The position numbers were made by a program, and so were the translations under genes. From SIG653 sp045578045 (GTDB lineage: Bacteria > Bacillota > Clostridia > Oscillospirales > CAG-382): a DNA stretch of 17,383 nucleotides. Of the stretch, positions 6,901 to 14,711 are shown piece after piece. The stretch spans positions 1 through 17,383 of the forward strand of contig JAZNJM010000080.1 in the NCBI GenBank assembly GCA_045578045.1, in the 5' to 3' direction. Position 1 is the first letter of the stretch. Every line of letters begins with the position of its first letter. The notes under the pieces are model-generated. The model was not told where the DNA came from. It worked only from the letters and a program-made list of their open reading frames with translations, and searched no databases.

Positions 6901-7977
6901 ATGAAAAGTCTTTATGAATTGAAAATGCAAGACGGAAAAGACAGAATTGTTCTTGCAATAGAATCATCTTGCGATGAAACTTCCGTTGCAATTGTGAAAA
7001 ACGGAAGAGAACAGTTAAGCTGTGCAACAGCAACTCAAACGGATATACACGCCTTATATGGCGGAGTAGTTCCCGAAATTGCCTCACGGGCACATACGGA
7101 GGCTATTTGCGGTCTTATGGAGAAAGCTCTCTCAGACGCATCTTTAACCCTTGACGATATAGACGCTATTGGCGTAACGAATACCCCAGGTCTGATTGGT
7201 GCGTTGCTAACGGGAGTTTGTTTCGCTAAAGGATTAGCGTACTCAACAAAAAAACCGCTTATTGCCATCGACCACATAAAAGGACATACAGCGGCGAATT
7301 ATCTTTGCTTTCCTCAGCTTGAACCCCCGTTTACAGCCCTTGTTGTAAGCGGAGGGCATACTTCGCTTTTTGCAGTTGATTCCTATACGGATTACCGCGT
7401 TATCGGCTCAACGAGAGATGATGCGGCGGGAGAGGTTTTTGATAAGGTTGCAAGAGTTTTGGGACTTCCCTATCCCGGCGGTGCGGCTATGGATAAATTA
7501 GCAGCCGAGGGTGATTCAAAAGCGTTGAAGCTGACAATAAGCAGAATTGACGGAAGCAAATATGACTTTTCGTTCTCAGGACTAAAAACCGCTGTTATTA
7601 ATAAGGTTCACCAGATGGAGCAAAAGGGCGAAGAGCTTGACCATAAAACAAAATGCGATATTGCCGCATCAATGACAAACGCTCTTGTTAAGACTATAAC
7701 AACAAGATTAGAAGCATATTTTGAGGAATACCCCGAAATTAAGGGCAGACCAATAGTTCTTGCAGGAGGCGTTGCCGCAAATTCACATCTCAGAAAAGCA
7801 TTAAAAGAAACAACGGAAAAATACGGAGCAGTTCTTTATCAGCCTCCCCTCTCTCTTTGCGGAGATAATGCGGCTATGATTGCTGCCCAAGGCTTCTACG
7901 AGCCAATTTTAGATAAAGATTCAGCTTTAAGCCTTAATGCCTTCGCAACGGTAAGAATAAATCCCTTGAAAAAATAA
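6901..7977 (+). CDS. tsaD: tRNA N6-adenosine threonylcarbamoyltransferase (TsaD)
   Basis: Transfers threonylcarbamoyl from TC-AMP to A37 of ANN-decoding tRNAs (t6A), working with TsaB and TsaE in bacteria. The 358 aa show ESSCDET (21-27), metal ligands H125 and H129 in DHIKGH, SGGHT (150-154), the GGVAAN segment (289-294) and the metal Asp D322 in GDNAAMIA. The ATG at 6901 has AGGA 7 nt upstream. The later Met9 has no such site, so a short N-terminal extension before the conserved core is accepted. TsaB and TsaE are not adjacent, although they often are, and must be encoded elsewhere. Confidence 0.96.
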   Translation: MKSLYELKMQDGKDRIVLAIESSCDETSVAIVKNGREQLSCATATQTDIHALYGGVVPEIASRAHTEAICGLMEKALSDASLTLDDIDAIGVTNTPGLIGALLTGVCFAKGLAYSTKKPLIAIDHIKGHTAANYLCFPQLEPPFTALVVSGGHTSLFAVDSYTDYRVIGSTRDDAAGEVFDKVARVLGLPYPGGAAMDKLAAEGDSKALKLTISRIDGSKYDFSFSGLKTAVINKVHQMEQKGEELDHKTKCDIAASMTNALVKTITTRLEAYFEEYPEIKGRPIVLAGGVAANSHLRKALKETTEKYGAVLYQPPLSLCGDNAAMIAAQGFYEPILDKDSALSLNAFATVRINPLKK

Positions 7978-8016
7978 ACTTAAATAAAAAACTAAATAGA
8001 GAAAAGGAAACAAAAA

Positions 8017-9165
8017 ATGGATAGAAACGCATATATCAACGAAGCAACGGCAAAATTTCAGGCATTGCTCACAGAACAGCTTGACAGAGCTGAAAATATA
8101 AAGAAAACAAAGGATTTTATTGATTTCAAAAAACTTGATAAAATAATAATCGGCGTTTGCGGTGGAGACGGAATTGGTCCATACATATCAAAAGTTGCAA
8201 AAACAGTTCTTGAAAATATTCTTTCCGAAGAAATAAAAAGCGGAAAGGTTGAATTGAGAAATATAGAGGGCTTAACAATAGAAAACAGAGCAGCCGCCCA
8301 AAAAGCAATTCCCGATGACGTTATGGAAAAGCTTAAGGCTTGCCACGTTATTCTCAAAGGGCCAACAACAACTCCAAGAGCAGGTGATCCTTGGCCAAAC
8401 ATTGAAAGTGCAAACGTTGCAATGAGAAAATCCCTTGACCTTTTTGCAAACCTCAGACCTGTTAAAATTCCATCAGAGGGCATTGATTGGACGTTTTTCA
8501 GAGAAAACACAGAGGGCGCATATGCAGTTGGAAGCAAGGGTATCCACGTAAACGAAGACCTCGCCCTTGACTTCACAGTAACAACAACAGAGGGAACAGA
8601 GCGTATTGCAAGACTTGCGTTTGAATATGCGAAAAATAACGGATATGACCGCGTAACTATAGTAACAAAAGCAAACGTTATAAAAACAACAGACGGAAAA
8701 TTTTTAAAAATCTGTAAAGCGGTTGCAGAGGAATACCCCGATATAACAGTTGACGATTGGTATATCGATATAATGACCGCTAAACTTGTTGACGAAAAAC
8801 GAAGAAGAGACTTCAAGGTTGTAATTCTTCCAAACCTTTACGGCGATATTATAACAGACGAAGCCGCAGAGCTTCAGGGCGGAGTTGGAACAGCAGGAAG
8901 TGCAAATATAGGTAAAAGATACGCAATGTTTGAAGCGATTCACGGTTCTGCGCCAAGAATGGTAACAGAGGGAAGAGCAATTTATGCAGATCCTTGTTCA
9001 ATGCTTCGCGCTGTTGTTATGTTGCTTAATCACATTGGTATGCAGGATAAAGCAGCCAAACTTGACAAAGCTATAGATGAATGTATGCTTGAAGTTAAAA
9101 TGACGGGAAGAGAAGACGGTGCAACGAATATAGAATTTGGTGCTAAGATTATAGAGAAACTTTAA
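8017..9165 (+). CDS. Isocitrate/isopropylmalate-family dehydrogenase, probably isocitrate dehydrogenase
   Basis: Beta-decarboxylating dehydrogenase of 382 aa. Substrate residues fit isocitrate dehydrogenase: S131 and N133 in SANVAMRKSLD, with R137 and R147. ENTEGAY (163-169) carries the catalytic Tyr, K218 the catalytic Lys, and D251, D277 and D281 the metal site. HGSAPRM (309-315) has Arg-Met where E. coli IDH has the NADP-selecting Lys-Tyr and NAD enzymes have Asp-Ile, so the cofactor is unclear. An N-terminal extension of about 40 residues precedes the Rossmann-like start IIIGVCGGDGIGP, and the gene is in frame from an ATG with AAGGA upstream. The likely role is 2-oxoglutarate (glutamate) supply. 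An isopropylmalate role is less likely, as no leu genes are near. Confidence 0.85.
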   Translation: MDRNAYINEATAKFQALLTEQLDRAENIKKTKDFIDFKKLDKIIIGVCGGDGIGPYISKVAKTVLENILSEEIKSGKVELRNIEGLTIENRAAAQKAIPDDVMEKLKACHVILKGPTTTPRAGDPWPNIESANVAMRKSLDLFANLRPVKIPSEGIDWTFFRENTEGAYAVGSKGIHVNEDLALDFTVTTTEGTERIARLAFEYAKNNGYDRVTIVTKANVIKTTDGKFLKICKAVAEEYPDITVDDWYIDIMTAKLVDEKRRRDFKVVILPNLYGDIITDEAAELQGGVGTAGSANIGKRYAMFEAIHGSAPRMVTEGRAIYADPCSMLRAVVMLLNHIGMQDKAAKLDKAIDECMLEVKMTGREDGATNIEFGAKIIEKL

Positions 9166-9167
9166 TT

Positions 9168-9872
9168 ATGAGAGAACATATATACACAATACCCGTAAAT
9201 GAAGCCTTTGAAAAATCGGGAGACGATTGTCCTTTCTGTACGTTATTCAGAAAACTTGAGGAAAATGAGCTTGATTTGATTCTTGGGGCATCAATGATGG
9301 AGCCGGACGTCAGAATCGAAACGAATAAAAAAGGCTTTTGCCGATACCATTTCGGTAAAATGCTTCCAAGAAAAAACAGATTGGGAATTGCTCTTATGCT
9401 TCAAAGCCACGTTGAAGAGGTAAAAAAAGAGATAAAACAAGGTGGATTTTTTTCAAGAGATCATAGTGCAAAACCCGTTAAGAATATATCAAAGTTAGAA
9501 GAAAGCTGTTATATATGCGATAGAATTGAAAACAACCTTTCCGCAATGTTCTTAACAACGGTTTATCTATATGAAGAAGAAAAAGATTTCAGAAAAAAGT
9601 TTGAAAACCAAAAAAACTTTTGCCTTCCCCATTATAAAAGACTTTTGGAGGCTTCAAAAAACATAAACAAAGAAATGAAAGCCGAGCTTGAAAAAACAGC
9701 TCAGAAAATACTTTTTGCTCATATGGACCAATTGTATGAAGATGTCAGCCTTTTTATCAAAAAGTTTGATTATAGATTTGAAGAGCTTCCTTGGGGAAAC
9801 TCAAAAGATTCCATTGAACGAATAATCGCACTTTTAACCTCAGAAGATTTCAGAATAAAAAACAAAAAATAA
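9168..9872 (+). CDS. Tandem CxxC/CxxH protein (DUF6062-like)
   Basis: A 234-aa cytoplasmic protein without signal or membrane segment. It has two matching halves: C21-x-x-C24 with C58-x-x-H61, and C114-x-x-C117 with C152-x-x-H155. The distance from the CxxC to the CxxH is nearly equal (34 and 35 residues), which suggests an internal duplication of a four-ligand metal site. The rest is helical and charged. From memory it resembles the uncharacterised DUF6062 family, but this could not be checked. It starts 2 nt after the stop of the dehydrogenase gene with no clear Shine-Dalgarno, so translational coupling is likely. The function is unknown: a zinc structural protein, a chaperone or a redox-responsive partner are all possible. 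Confidence 0.85.
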   Translation: MREHIYTIPVNEAFEKSGDDCPFCTLFRKLEENELDLILGASMMEPDVRIETNKKGFCRYHFGKMLPRKNRLGIALMLQSHVEEVKKEIKQGGFFSRDHSAKPVKNISKLEESCYICDRIENNLSAMFLTTVYLYEEEKDFRKKFENQKNFCLPHYKRLLEASKNINKEMKAELEKTAQKILFAHMDQLYEDVSLFIKKFDYRFEELPWGNSKDSIERIIALLTSEDFRIKNKK

Positions 9873-9929
9873 TTCTCTGTATTAGATAAATGTTGGTGAA
9901 CAAAAATATACATCTTATTCATTTGGATA

Positions 9930-9946
9930 TTATGGGACTACCATAA
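9930..9946. repeat. Small inverted repeat before the endonuclease-like gene
   Basis: TTATGG-GACTA-CCATAA, a 6-bp stem ending about 3 nt before the strong AAGGCGGTGAG ribosome site of the next gene. It could be an operator or an RNA hairpin near the ribosome site; at this length it could be chance. Confidence 0.3.
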
Positions 9947-9961
9947 CAAGGCGGTGAGTTT

Positions 9962-10627
9962 ATGAAAATAATTAGTTGGAACTGTCGTGGCAAATTCAGA
10001 GAGAAGTTTTCTATTATTCAGAAGGAAAACGCTGATATTTATGTTATACAAGAGTGTGAAAATCCCGAAAAGTATAAAAAGCATTTTTCCGCTTTTCTCT
10101 CCGACTATGTATGGTATGGCGAAAAGGATAGCAAAGGATTAGGGATTTTTGTTCAGCCGAACATAAAAATGGAAGTAAATAATTGGCTAGTTTATTGTTT
10201 GCGTCACTTTATATCTGTTAAGATAAATGATTGTATTGACTTGTTAGGTGTGTGGGCAAGTCCACCACATATTGAGGAATATTATATATATCAATCAATT
10301 AACATTGATAATTATGGCGAAAATATTTTGATAATAGGGGACTTTAATAGTAATGTTATTTGGGACAAAAAACATGGAAAACGAAGCCATAGTGCTGTTG
10401 TTGCCGAACTAAAAGCTAAAAATATTGTTTCAGCCTACCATTATGTTACAGGAGAACAAGCAGGGCAGGAAACACAAAGCACATTTTACTTATACAAACA
10501 TAGTGACAAAAAATATCACATAGATTATTGTTTTCTGAACCCCAAGAGTCTCAAAGAGTTTCAAATCTTGAATTCTGAAGAATGGTTGCAGTATTCAGAC
10601 CATTTGCCAATACAAGTTGTGGTTTAA
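9962..10627 (+). CDS. Endonuclease/exonuclease/phosphatase-fold protein
   Basis: A compact 221-aa member of the EEP (DNase I-like) superfamily: metal-dependent phosphodiesterases acting on nucleic acids or phosphorylated lipids and sugars. Motifs appear in the usual order: SWNCRGK with N7, IQECE with E31, IGDFNSN with D127 and N129, HIDYCF with D188, and SDHLP with D213 and H214. There is no signal peptide or extra domain. It has a stronger ribosome site (GGCGGTGAG) than its neighbours, longer flanking gaps (89 and 126 nt) and different codon choice (for example CGT Arg, GGC/GGG Gly and TTG Leu), and it splits two tightly packed runs. These point to an acquired gene. The substrate cannot be predicted. 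Confidence 0.85.
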   Translation: MKIISWNCRGKFREKFSIIQKENADIYVIQECENPEKYKKHFSAFLSDYVWYGEKDSKGLGIFVQPNIKMEVNNWLVYCLRHFISVKINDCIDLLGVWASPPHIEEYYIYQSINIDNYGENILIIGDFNSNVIWDKKHGKRSHSAVVAELKAKNIVSAYHYVTGEQAGQETQSTFYLYKHSDKKYHIDYCFLNPKSLKEFQILNSEEWLQYSDHLPIQVVV

Positions 10628-10753
10628 TTGGTTATGAATATTAAGAGTTGCCAAAAAAATTTTTCACTATATCGAACATTTGCAAAAATGAATAAAAAGG
10701 TCATTTATACAGAACAATACTTATCTTTGACCGAGAAAAAATAAGGGTTTAAA

Positions 10754-11455
10754 ATGACAGAATATCTTTCAAAAATAACGAGTATACTGAATAAAATCGA
10801 AGCGGAGGAGTGGGAAGCAATTTCGAAAGCATCCCGACTTTCCGCAGATACAATAAAGAATGACGGAATTATATTCACCTTCGGTTGCGGTCATTCCCAC
10901 TTGCCCGGACTTGATGCATTTTACAGAGCAGGAGGACTTGCAAACGTTTCTCCTATTCTTGATACAGACTTGATGCTACATAACGGAGCAGCAAAGTCAA
11001 GCAGAATGGAAAAAATGCAAGGTCTTGCCGCCGAGATATTCAGAAGATATTCCCTTTCAAAAAATGATATTCTTTTTATCTTTTCTGCTTCGGGAAAAAA
11101 CAAAGTTCCAATTGAAATGGCAATAGAGGCGAAAAAAGCGGGAATAAAAACCGTTGGCGTTTCCTCCTCTTCGTATTACGAAAAAGGTGGAGAGCTTTAT
11201 AAATACGTTGACGTTCATATAGATTGTAAAGTTCCATATGGAGATGCGTGTATAAAAGTTGGAGATATATTTATGGGCGGTCTTTCAACGGCAACAAATT
11301 GTTTTATCCTTAATTCTTGCCTGATAAACGGTTCAAAAATCGCCTTAGAAGAAGGCGTAAAGCCACCCGTTTATATAAGCGGAAACGTTGAAGGTGGAAG
11401 AGAACACAACGTAGTTCTTGAAGAAACGTATTTTAAGAGGATAAAACATCTATGA
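10754..11455 (+). CDS. SIS-domain phosphosugar-binding protein (UPF0309 type)
   Basis: A 233-aa sugar isomerase (SIS) fold protein. GCGHSH (44-49) and FSASGKN (110-116) mark the phosphosugar-binding loops. The C-terminal PPVYISGNVEGGREHN (204-219) resembles UPF0309 proteins, whose reaction is not established. AAGGG lies 6 nt before the ATG. Its stop overlaps the start of the sugar kinase gene (ATGA), so the two products are likely made in step and probably handle the same sugar phosphate. It is the first gene of the second plus-strand run. No clear promoter was found in the 126-nt gap before it. Confidence 0.85.
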   Translation: MTEYLSKITSILNKIEAEEWEAISKASRLSADTIKNDGIIFTFGCGHSHLPGLDAFYRAGGLANVSPILDTDLMLHNGAAKSSRMEKMQGLAAEIFRRYSLSKNDILFIFSASGKNKVPIEMAIEAKKAGIKTVGVSSSSYYEKGGELYKYVDVHIDCKVPYGDACIKVGDIFMGGLSTATNCFILNSCLINGSKIALEEGVKPPVYISGNVEGGREHNVVLEETYFKRIKHL

Positions 11456-12297
11456 GCAAAATTGCAGTTATAGGTCTTGTTGGAAATTCGGCTTTTTTAT
11501 CCGTTGATAGTTTTCATAAGGGCGGAGAAACGGTTGTTGCAAAAGAAATTCATTTTGAAGTAGGCGGAAAAGGGTATAATCAAGCGGTTGCCGCCGCAAG
11601 ATTCGGAGCAGAGGTTTCTTTTTTGGGTGCTGTTGGAGAAGATTTTTTTGGGGAAGTTAAAAACTTTTCTGAAAAGGAAAATATAAAACCCTTTCTTATA
11701 AAAAAAGAAGGTAACACAGCATACGCCTCTATAATAACCGATAAATCGGGCGAAACACATGTAACCGTATATCAGGGTGTTTCACTTTCAGAAAAAGATG
11801 TTGACGTTTTTGAAAATGAAATAAAAACAGCCGATATTTTGCTTATAAATAATGAAGTTCCAAAGGAAGTTAATATAAAAGGAGTAAAAATCGCAAAGGA
11901 AAACGGTGTGAGAATAATAATGAATCCCGCACCATACAGAGATATTTGCAGCTTTATCAAAGACAACGTTTCGTATTTTACACCAAATGAACACGAAACG
12001 AAAGGAATTGAAAATAAACGTAATTTAATTGTAACCTTAGGCGCAAAAGGGTGCTTTATAAAAGAAAAAAATAAATCAATTTCCCCTATAAACGTTAATT
12101 CAATAGATGCAACAGGTGCAGGAGATACATTTAACGGAGTTTTAGCTTCAATGCTTGGAGACGGAAACGATTTAGAAACAGCGGTTAAATATGCAGTTGT
12201 AGCGTCTGGACTAAGCGTTACTAAAAGATATGCAGTTTCTTCTATTCCAAAAAGAGAAGAAATAGAACTCTACGTAAAAAAACAAGAAAAAGAATAA
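11452..12297 (+). CDS. PfkB-family carbohydrate kinase (ribokinase-like)
   Basis: ATP-dependent sugar kinase of 281 aa. Motif 1 is GGKGYNQA (38-45), close to the ribokinase GGKGANQA. Motif 2 is DATGAGD (219-225), with catalytic D225 and the anion hole. It is about 20-25 residues shorter than ribokinases. The shortening falls after FTPNEHE (about 176-182), where a helix normally precedes the TLGAKG strand (195-200). The substrate (ribose, deoxyribose or a nucleoside) cannot be settled. The 4-nt overlap with the SIS gene suggests a paired pathway step. The C-terminus is rich in Lys and Glu. Confidence 0.9.
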   Translation: MSKIAVIGLVGNSAFLSVDSFHKGGETVVAKEIHFEVGGKGYNQAVAAARFGAEVSFLGAVGEDFFGEVKNFSEKENIKPFLIKKEGNTAYASIITDKSGETHVTVYQGVSLSEKDVDVFENEIKTADILLINNEVPKEVNIKGVKIAKENGVRIIMNPAPYRDICSFIKDNVSYFTPNEHETKGIENKRNLIVTLGAKGCFIKEKNKSISPINVNSIDATGAGDTFNGVLASMLGDGNDLETAVKYAVVASGLSVTKRYAVSSIPKREEIELYVKKQEKE

Positions 12298-12326
12298 TAA
12301 ACCGTATTATAGAAACAAGTAACGAT

Positions 12327-13160
12327 ATGAAATATATATATGAAAATAATGGAGTAACAATATCAGGCCCTGAGCTTTTCAGTGTTGAAAGAACCCTTGA
12401 CTGCGGTCAATGCTTTCGGTTTGACAGAGATGAAAACTGCGTTTTCCACGGTGTTGCTTTTGGAAAATATATAAGATTAGAGGAAAAAGAAAACGGAGAC
12501 ATTTTTATTCCAAATATGTCAAAAGAAGAGTTTGAAGAACGATTTATGTCATTTTTCGCCTTAGATACAGACTATAGCGAAATTGTTTCATCTCTTGTTT
12601 TTGACGAAACGGTAAAAAAATCTCTTGAACACTCGGCGGGAATAAGAATTTTAAACCAAGAGCCTTGGGAAACCCTTTGTTCTTTTATTATTTCGCAAAA
12701 TAATAATATACCAAGAATAAAAAAAATAGTTTCAAGTCTTTGTGAGCTTTGCGGTGATGACGTTGACGGTTGTAAAATGAAGTCTTTCCCCTCAGCCCAA
12801 AAGGTTTATTCATTGGGAATAGACGGTCTTGCACCAATAAAAAGCGGATTTCGTGCAAAATACATAATAAGTGCGGCAGAATCTGTTGTAAACGGAAAAA
12901 TTGATTTTGATAAATTGAAAAAAACAGATTATTTATCTGCAAAAAAACAGCTTATGGAAATTAAGGGCGTTGGACCTAAGGTTGCAGATTGTGTTTTGCT
13001 TTTCGGGCTTGGCTTCAAAGAAGCATTCCCAATTGACGTTTGGATAAAACGAGTTATTTCTAAATACTACGGTGATAGCTTTACCCCCGAATATTTCGGA
13101 AAATATGCAGGTATCGCCCAACAGTTTTTGTTTTATAATGAAAGATACGTAATACAATAA
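12327..13160 (+). CDS. 8-oxoguanine DNA glycosylase/AP lyase (OGG1 family)
   Basis: Base-excision repair enzyme removing 8-oxoguanine, with beta-lyase activity. The 277 aa begin with an OGG N-terminal region (LDCGQCFRF, 24-32), include SQNNN (123-127) in the recognition helix region, and carry the helix-hairpin-helix IKGVGPKVADCVLLFG (212-227) with catalytic Lys K218 and, after the loop, the essential Asp D237 in FPIDVW. This matches the human OGG1 layout better than MutY, Nth or AlkA, and no iron-sulfur cysteine cluster is present. The ribosome site before the ATG is weak (only AAG-like). It begins 29 nt after the kinase gene, so co-transcription is likely although the functions look unrelated. 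Confidence 0.9.
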   Translation: MKYIYENNGVTISGPELFSVERTLDCGQCFRFDRDENCVFHGVAFGKYIRLEEKENGDIFIPNMSKEEFEERFMSFFALDTDYSEIVSSLVFDETVKKSLEHSAGIRILNQEPWETLCSFIISQNNNIPRIKKIVSSLCELCGDDVDGCKMKSFPSAQKVYSLGIDGLAPIKSGFRAKYIISAAESVVNGKIDFDKLKKTDYLSAKKQLMEIKGVGPKVADCVLLFGLGFKEAFPIDVWIKRVISKYYGDSFTPEYFGKYAGIAQQFLFYNERYVIQ

Positions 13161-13182
13161 TAAAAAACAAAAGGAAGTGGAA

Positions 13183-14544
13183 ATGATAAAAATAAAATCC
13201 AAAAAATCAAAAAGCGTCTTATTGTTTATACTTGCGTTTGTTCTTGCGTTTTCCGCTACAATTTCAACCCTACCGCAAAAAACGGTAAAGGCTTTAACAG
13301 CAAATGAAATTCTCAACGGTGCAGAGCTACACCCTATAAAAACAGGGTATAAATCTCTCGACAAACAAATAGAGGGAATATTTGCCGAGGTGTTCACATC
13401 TGGTATGACAACGTATGATAAAGTCTGGAGCTTATATAAATATATGGTAGAAACCTTTGAATACGATAATTCCTACCTTATTTATATAAACAGAGATATT
13501 TATCCAATCCTCAATGAAGTTCCCTATAAATCAACGGATGATGCATATGAAGTTTTCAGAGCGTTACGAATTTTAAGATTAAAATTAGGTGCTTGTACTT
13601 ATTATTCTTCCCTTTATATGATAATGCTGAGAGCAATAGGACTTGAAGCATACACAGTAACGGGGCAAACAAGTACAGTAAGCGGAGGCTATACGGGGCA
13701 TACGTGGGTAAGCGTTCTTATTAACGGTGTTTGGTATAATTTTGATCCTCAGGTTGAAGATAATATTACAAACAGAACAACTAACAAGGTTGTTGGAAAA
13801 TACAGATTCTGTAAAACCGATTCTCAGCTTTCGGGAAAAATCAAGGGATTCAACAGAGAAGAAGATATGGCAGAATTTGGCGGATTTCAAATTGAAGGCG
13901 TTCACGCCCCGCTTCTTAACGGACTTTCAGACGGAAATACAGTTTACGTTTATTCAGGCGGAAAAATCACTCTTCTTCCCGATGTTTCACAAAACGGAAA
14001 CGGAATAACCTATTGCGTTTATATAACAAATGGAAACACAGAAAGCGAAACGGAAATAAAAAAAGGCGAATGTGTTGGAAAATCTTTAAAAAGCGAGGAA
14101 ATAGAATTTACGCTTGATTCTTCAGGCGAATATTCCGTTTTAGTTGAAGCAACAGACGGAACAAATACGTCAAGCTCTGTTTTTCATATAAAAGCCGTCA
14201 ATCTATATCAATGTCCGCCAAAAACAAACGTTGAAGGCGTTAAAGCGTTGCTTGACGATGAAAGTGCATTCATAACAGATAAAGACGGAAATCAGAAAAT
14301 AAATTGCTATATAGGAACGGGAGATATAATAAATTCTGAATTACATAGTATCTATTGGGCATACGTTTCGGGAGACACAAACGGAGACGGAGAAATATCC
14401 TCAACGGATTATCTACAAGTCAAAGCCGCCTTTTTAAACTCTTTCTCCTTTGATACGCTTTTTGCCGAAGCTGCAGATTATAACCACGATGGAGCTATCG
14501 ACTCAACAGACTACCTTTCAATTAAAAACCTTATGTTAGGATAA
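13183..14544 (+). CDS. Secreted transglutaminase-like protein with C-terminal dockerin
   Basis: A 453-aa exported protein. It has a signal peptide (basic start, then LLFILAFVLAFSATIS, likely cut near residues 35-40), a transglutaminase-like core with the Cys-His-Asp triad C138 (LGACTYYSS), H173 (GHTWV) and D188 (NFDPQ), a beta-rich Ig-like region (about 240-340) and a type I dockerin (397-452). The dockerin has two calcium loops, GDTNGDGEISSTDYLQVK and ADYNHDGAIDSTDYLSIK. ATG at 13183 is preferred over GTG at 13177, because the AAGGAAG ribosome site overlaps the GTG and lies 5 nt before the ATG. The core may be a peptidase or cross-linker, and the dockerin should dock it to a cohesin protein encoded elsewhere. 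It is the last gene of the run. Confidence 0.93.
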   Translation: MIKIKSKKSKSVLLFILAFVLAFSATISTLPQKTVKALTANEILNGAELHPIKTGYKSLDKQIEGIFAEVFTSGMTTYDKVWSLYKYMVETFEYDNSYLIYINRDIYPILNEVPYKSTDDAYEVFRALRILRLKLGACTYYSSLYMIMLRAIGLEAYTVTGQTSTVSGGYTGHTWVSVLINGVWYNFDPQVEDNITNRTTNKVVGKYRFCKTDSQLSGKIKGFNREEDMAEFGGFQIEGVHAPLLNGLSDGNTVYVYSGGKITLLPDVSQNGNGITYCVYITNGNTESETEIKKGECVGKSLKSEEIEFTLDSSGEYSVLVEATDGTNTSSSVFHIKAVNLYQCPPKTNVEGVKALLDDESAFITDKDGNQKINCYIGTGDIINSELHSIYWAYVSGDTNGDGEISSTDYLQVKAAFLNSFSFDTLFAEAADYNHDGAIDSTDYLSIKNLMLG

Positions 14545-14586
14545 TATTTGTTGTTTATATCACACATTTGCTTTCCATTTTAGTCA

Positions 14587-14606
14587 AGTGCTTTTTCAAG
14601 CATACT
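14587..14606 (+). terminator. Weak candidate terminator after the dockerin gene
   Basis: AGTGCTT-TTTC-AAGCATACT forms a 7-bp stem with a two-base bulge, followed by T-rich GATATTTTTATATTTT. It is not strong; some read-through into the XRE gene is possible. Confidence 0.3.
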
Positions 14607-14626
14607 GATATTTTTATATTTTATAG

Positions 14627-14650
14627 TATAATTATATTTAACTTAAGTTA
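14627..14650 (+). promoter_or_regulatory. Putative -10 and palindromic operator of the XRE gene
   Basis: TATAAT at 14627-14632 has only a poor -35 upstream. The 12-bp perfect palindrome TAACTTAAGTTA (14639-14650) covers the expected transcription start. It is a plausible autoregulatory operator for the HTH protein encoded 62 nt downstream. The AT-rich context makes chance palindromes more likely. Confidence 0.45.
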
Positions 14651-14711
14651 TTTATAAATAAAGATTATTATATTTATAATAAAAGAGATAAAAAAGTATA
14701 AGGAAAACGAT

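Noticed and set aside
8058..8816. Long minus-strand open frame of 252 codons
   Set aside because: It is antisense to the isocitrate dehydrogenase-like gene, whose motifs are intact; the frame is a by-product of its codon use.
13585..13905. Minus-strand frame of 106 codons
   Set aside because: It lies antisense inside the transglutaminase-like domain, with no ribosome site or recognisable motif.
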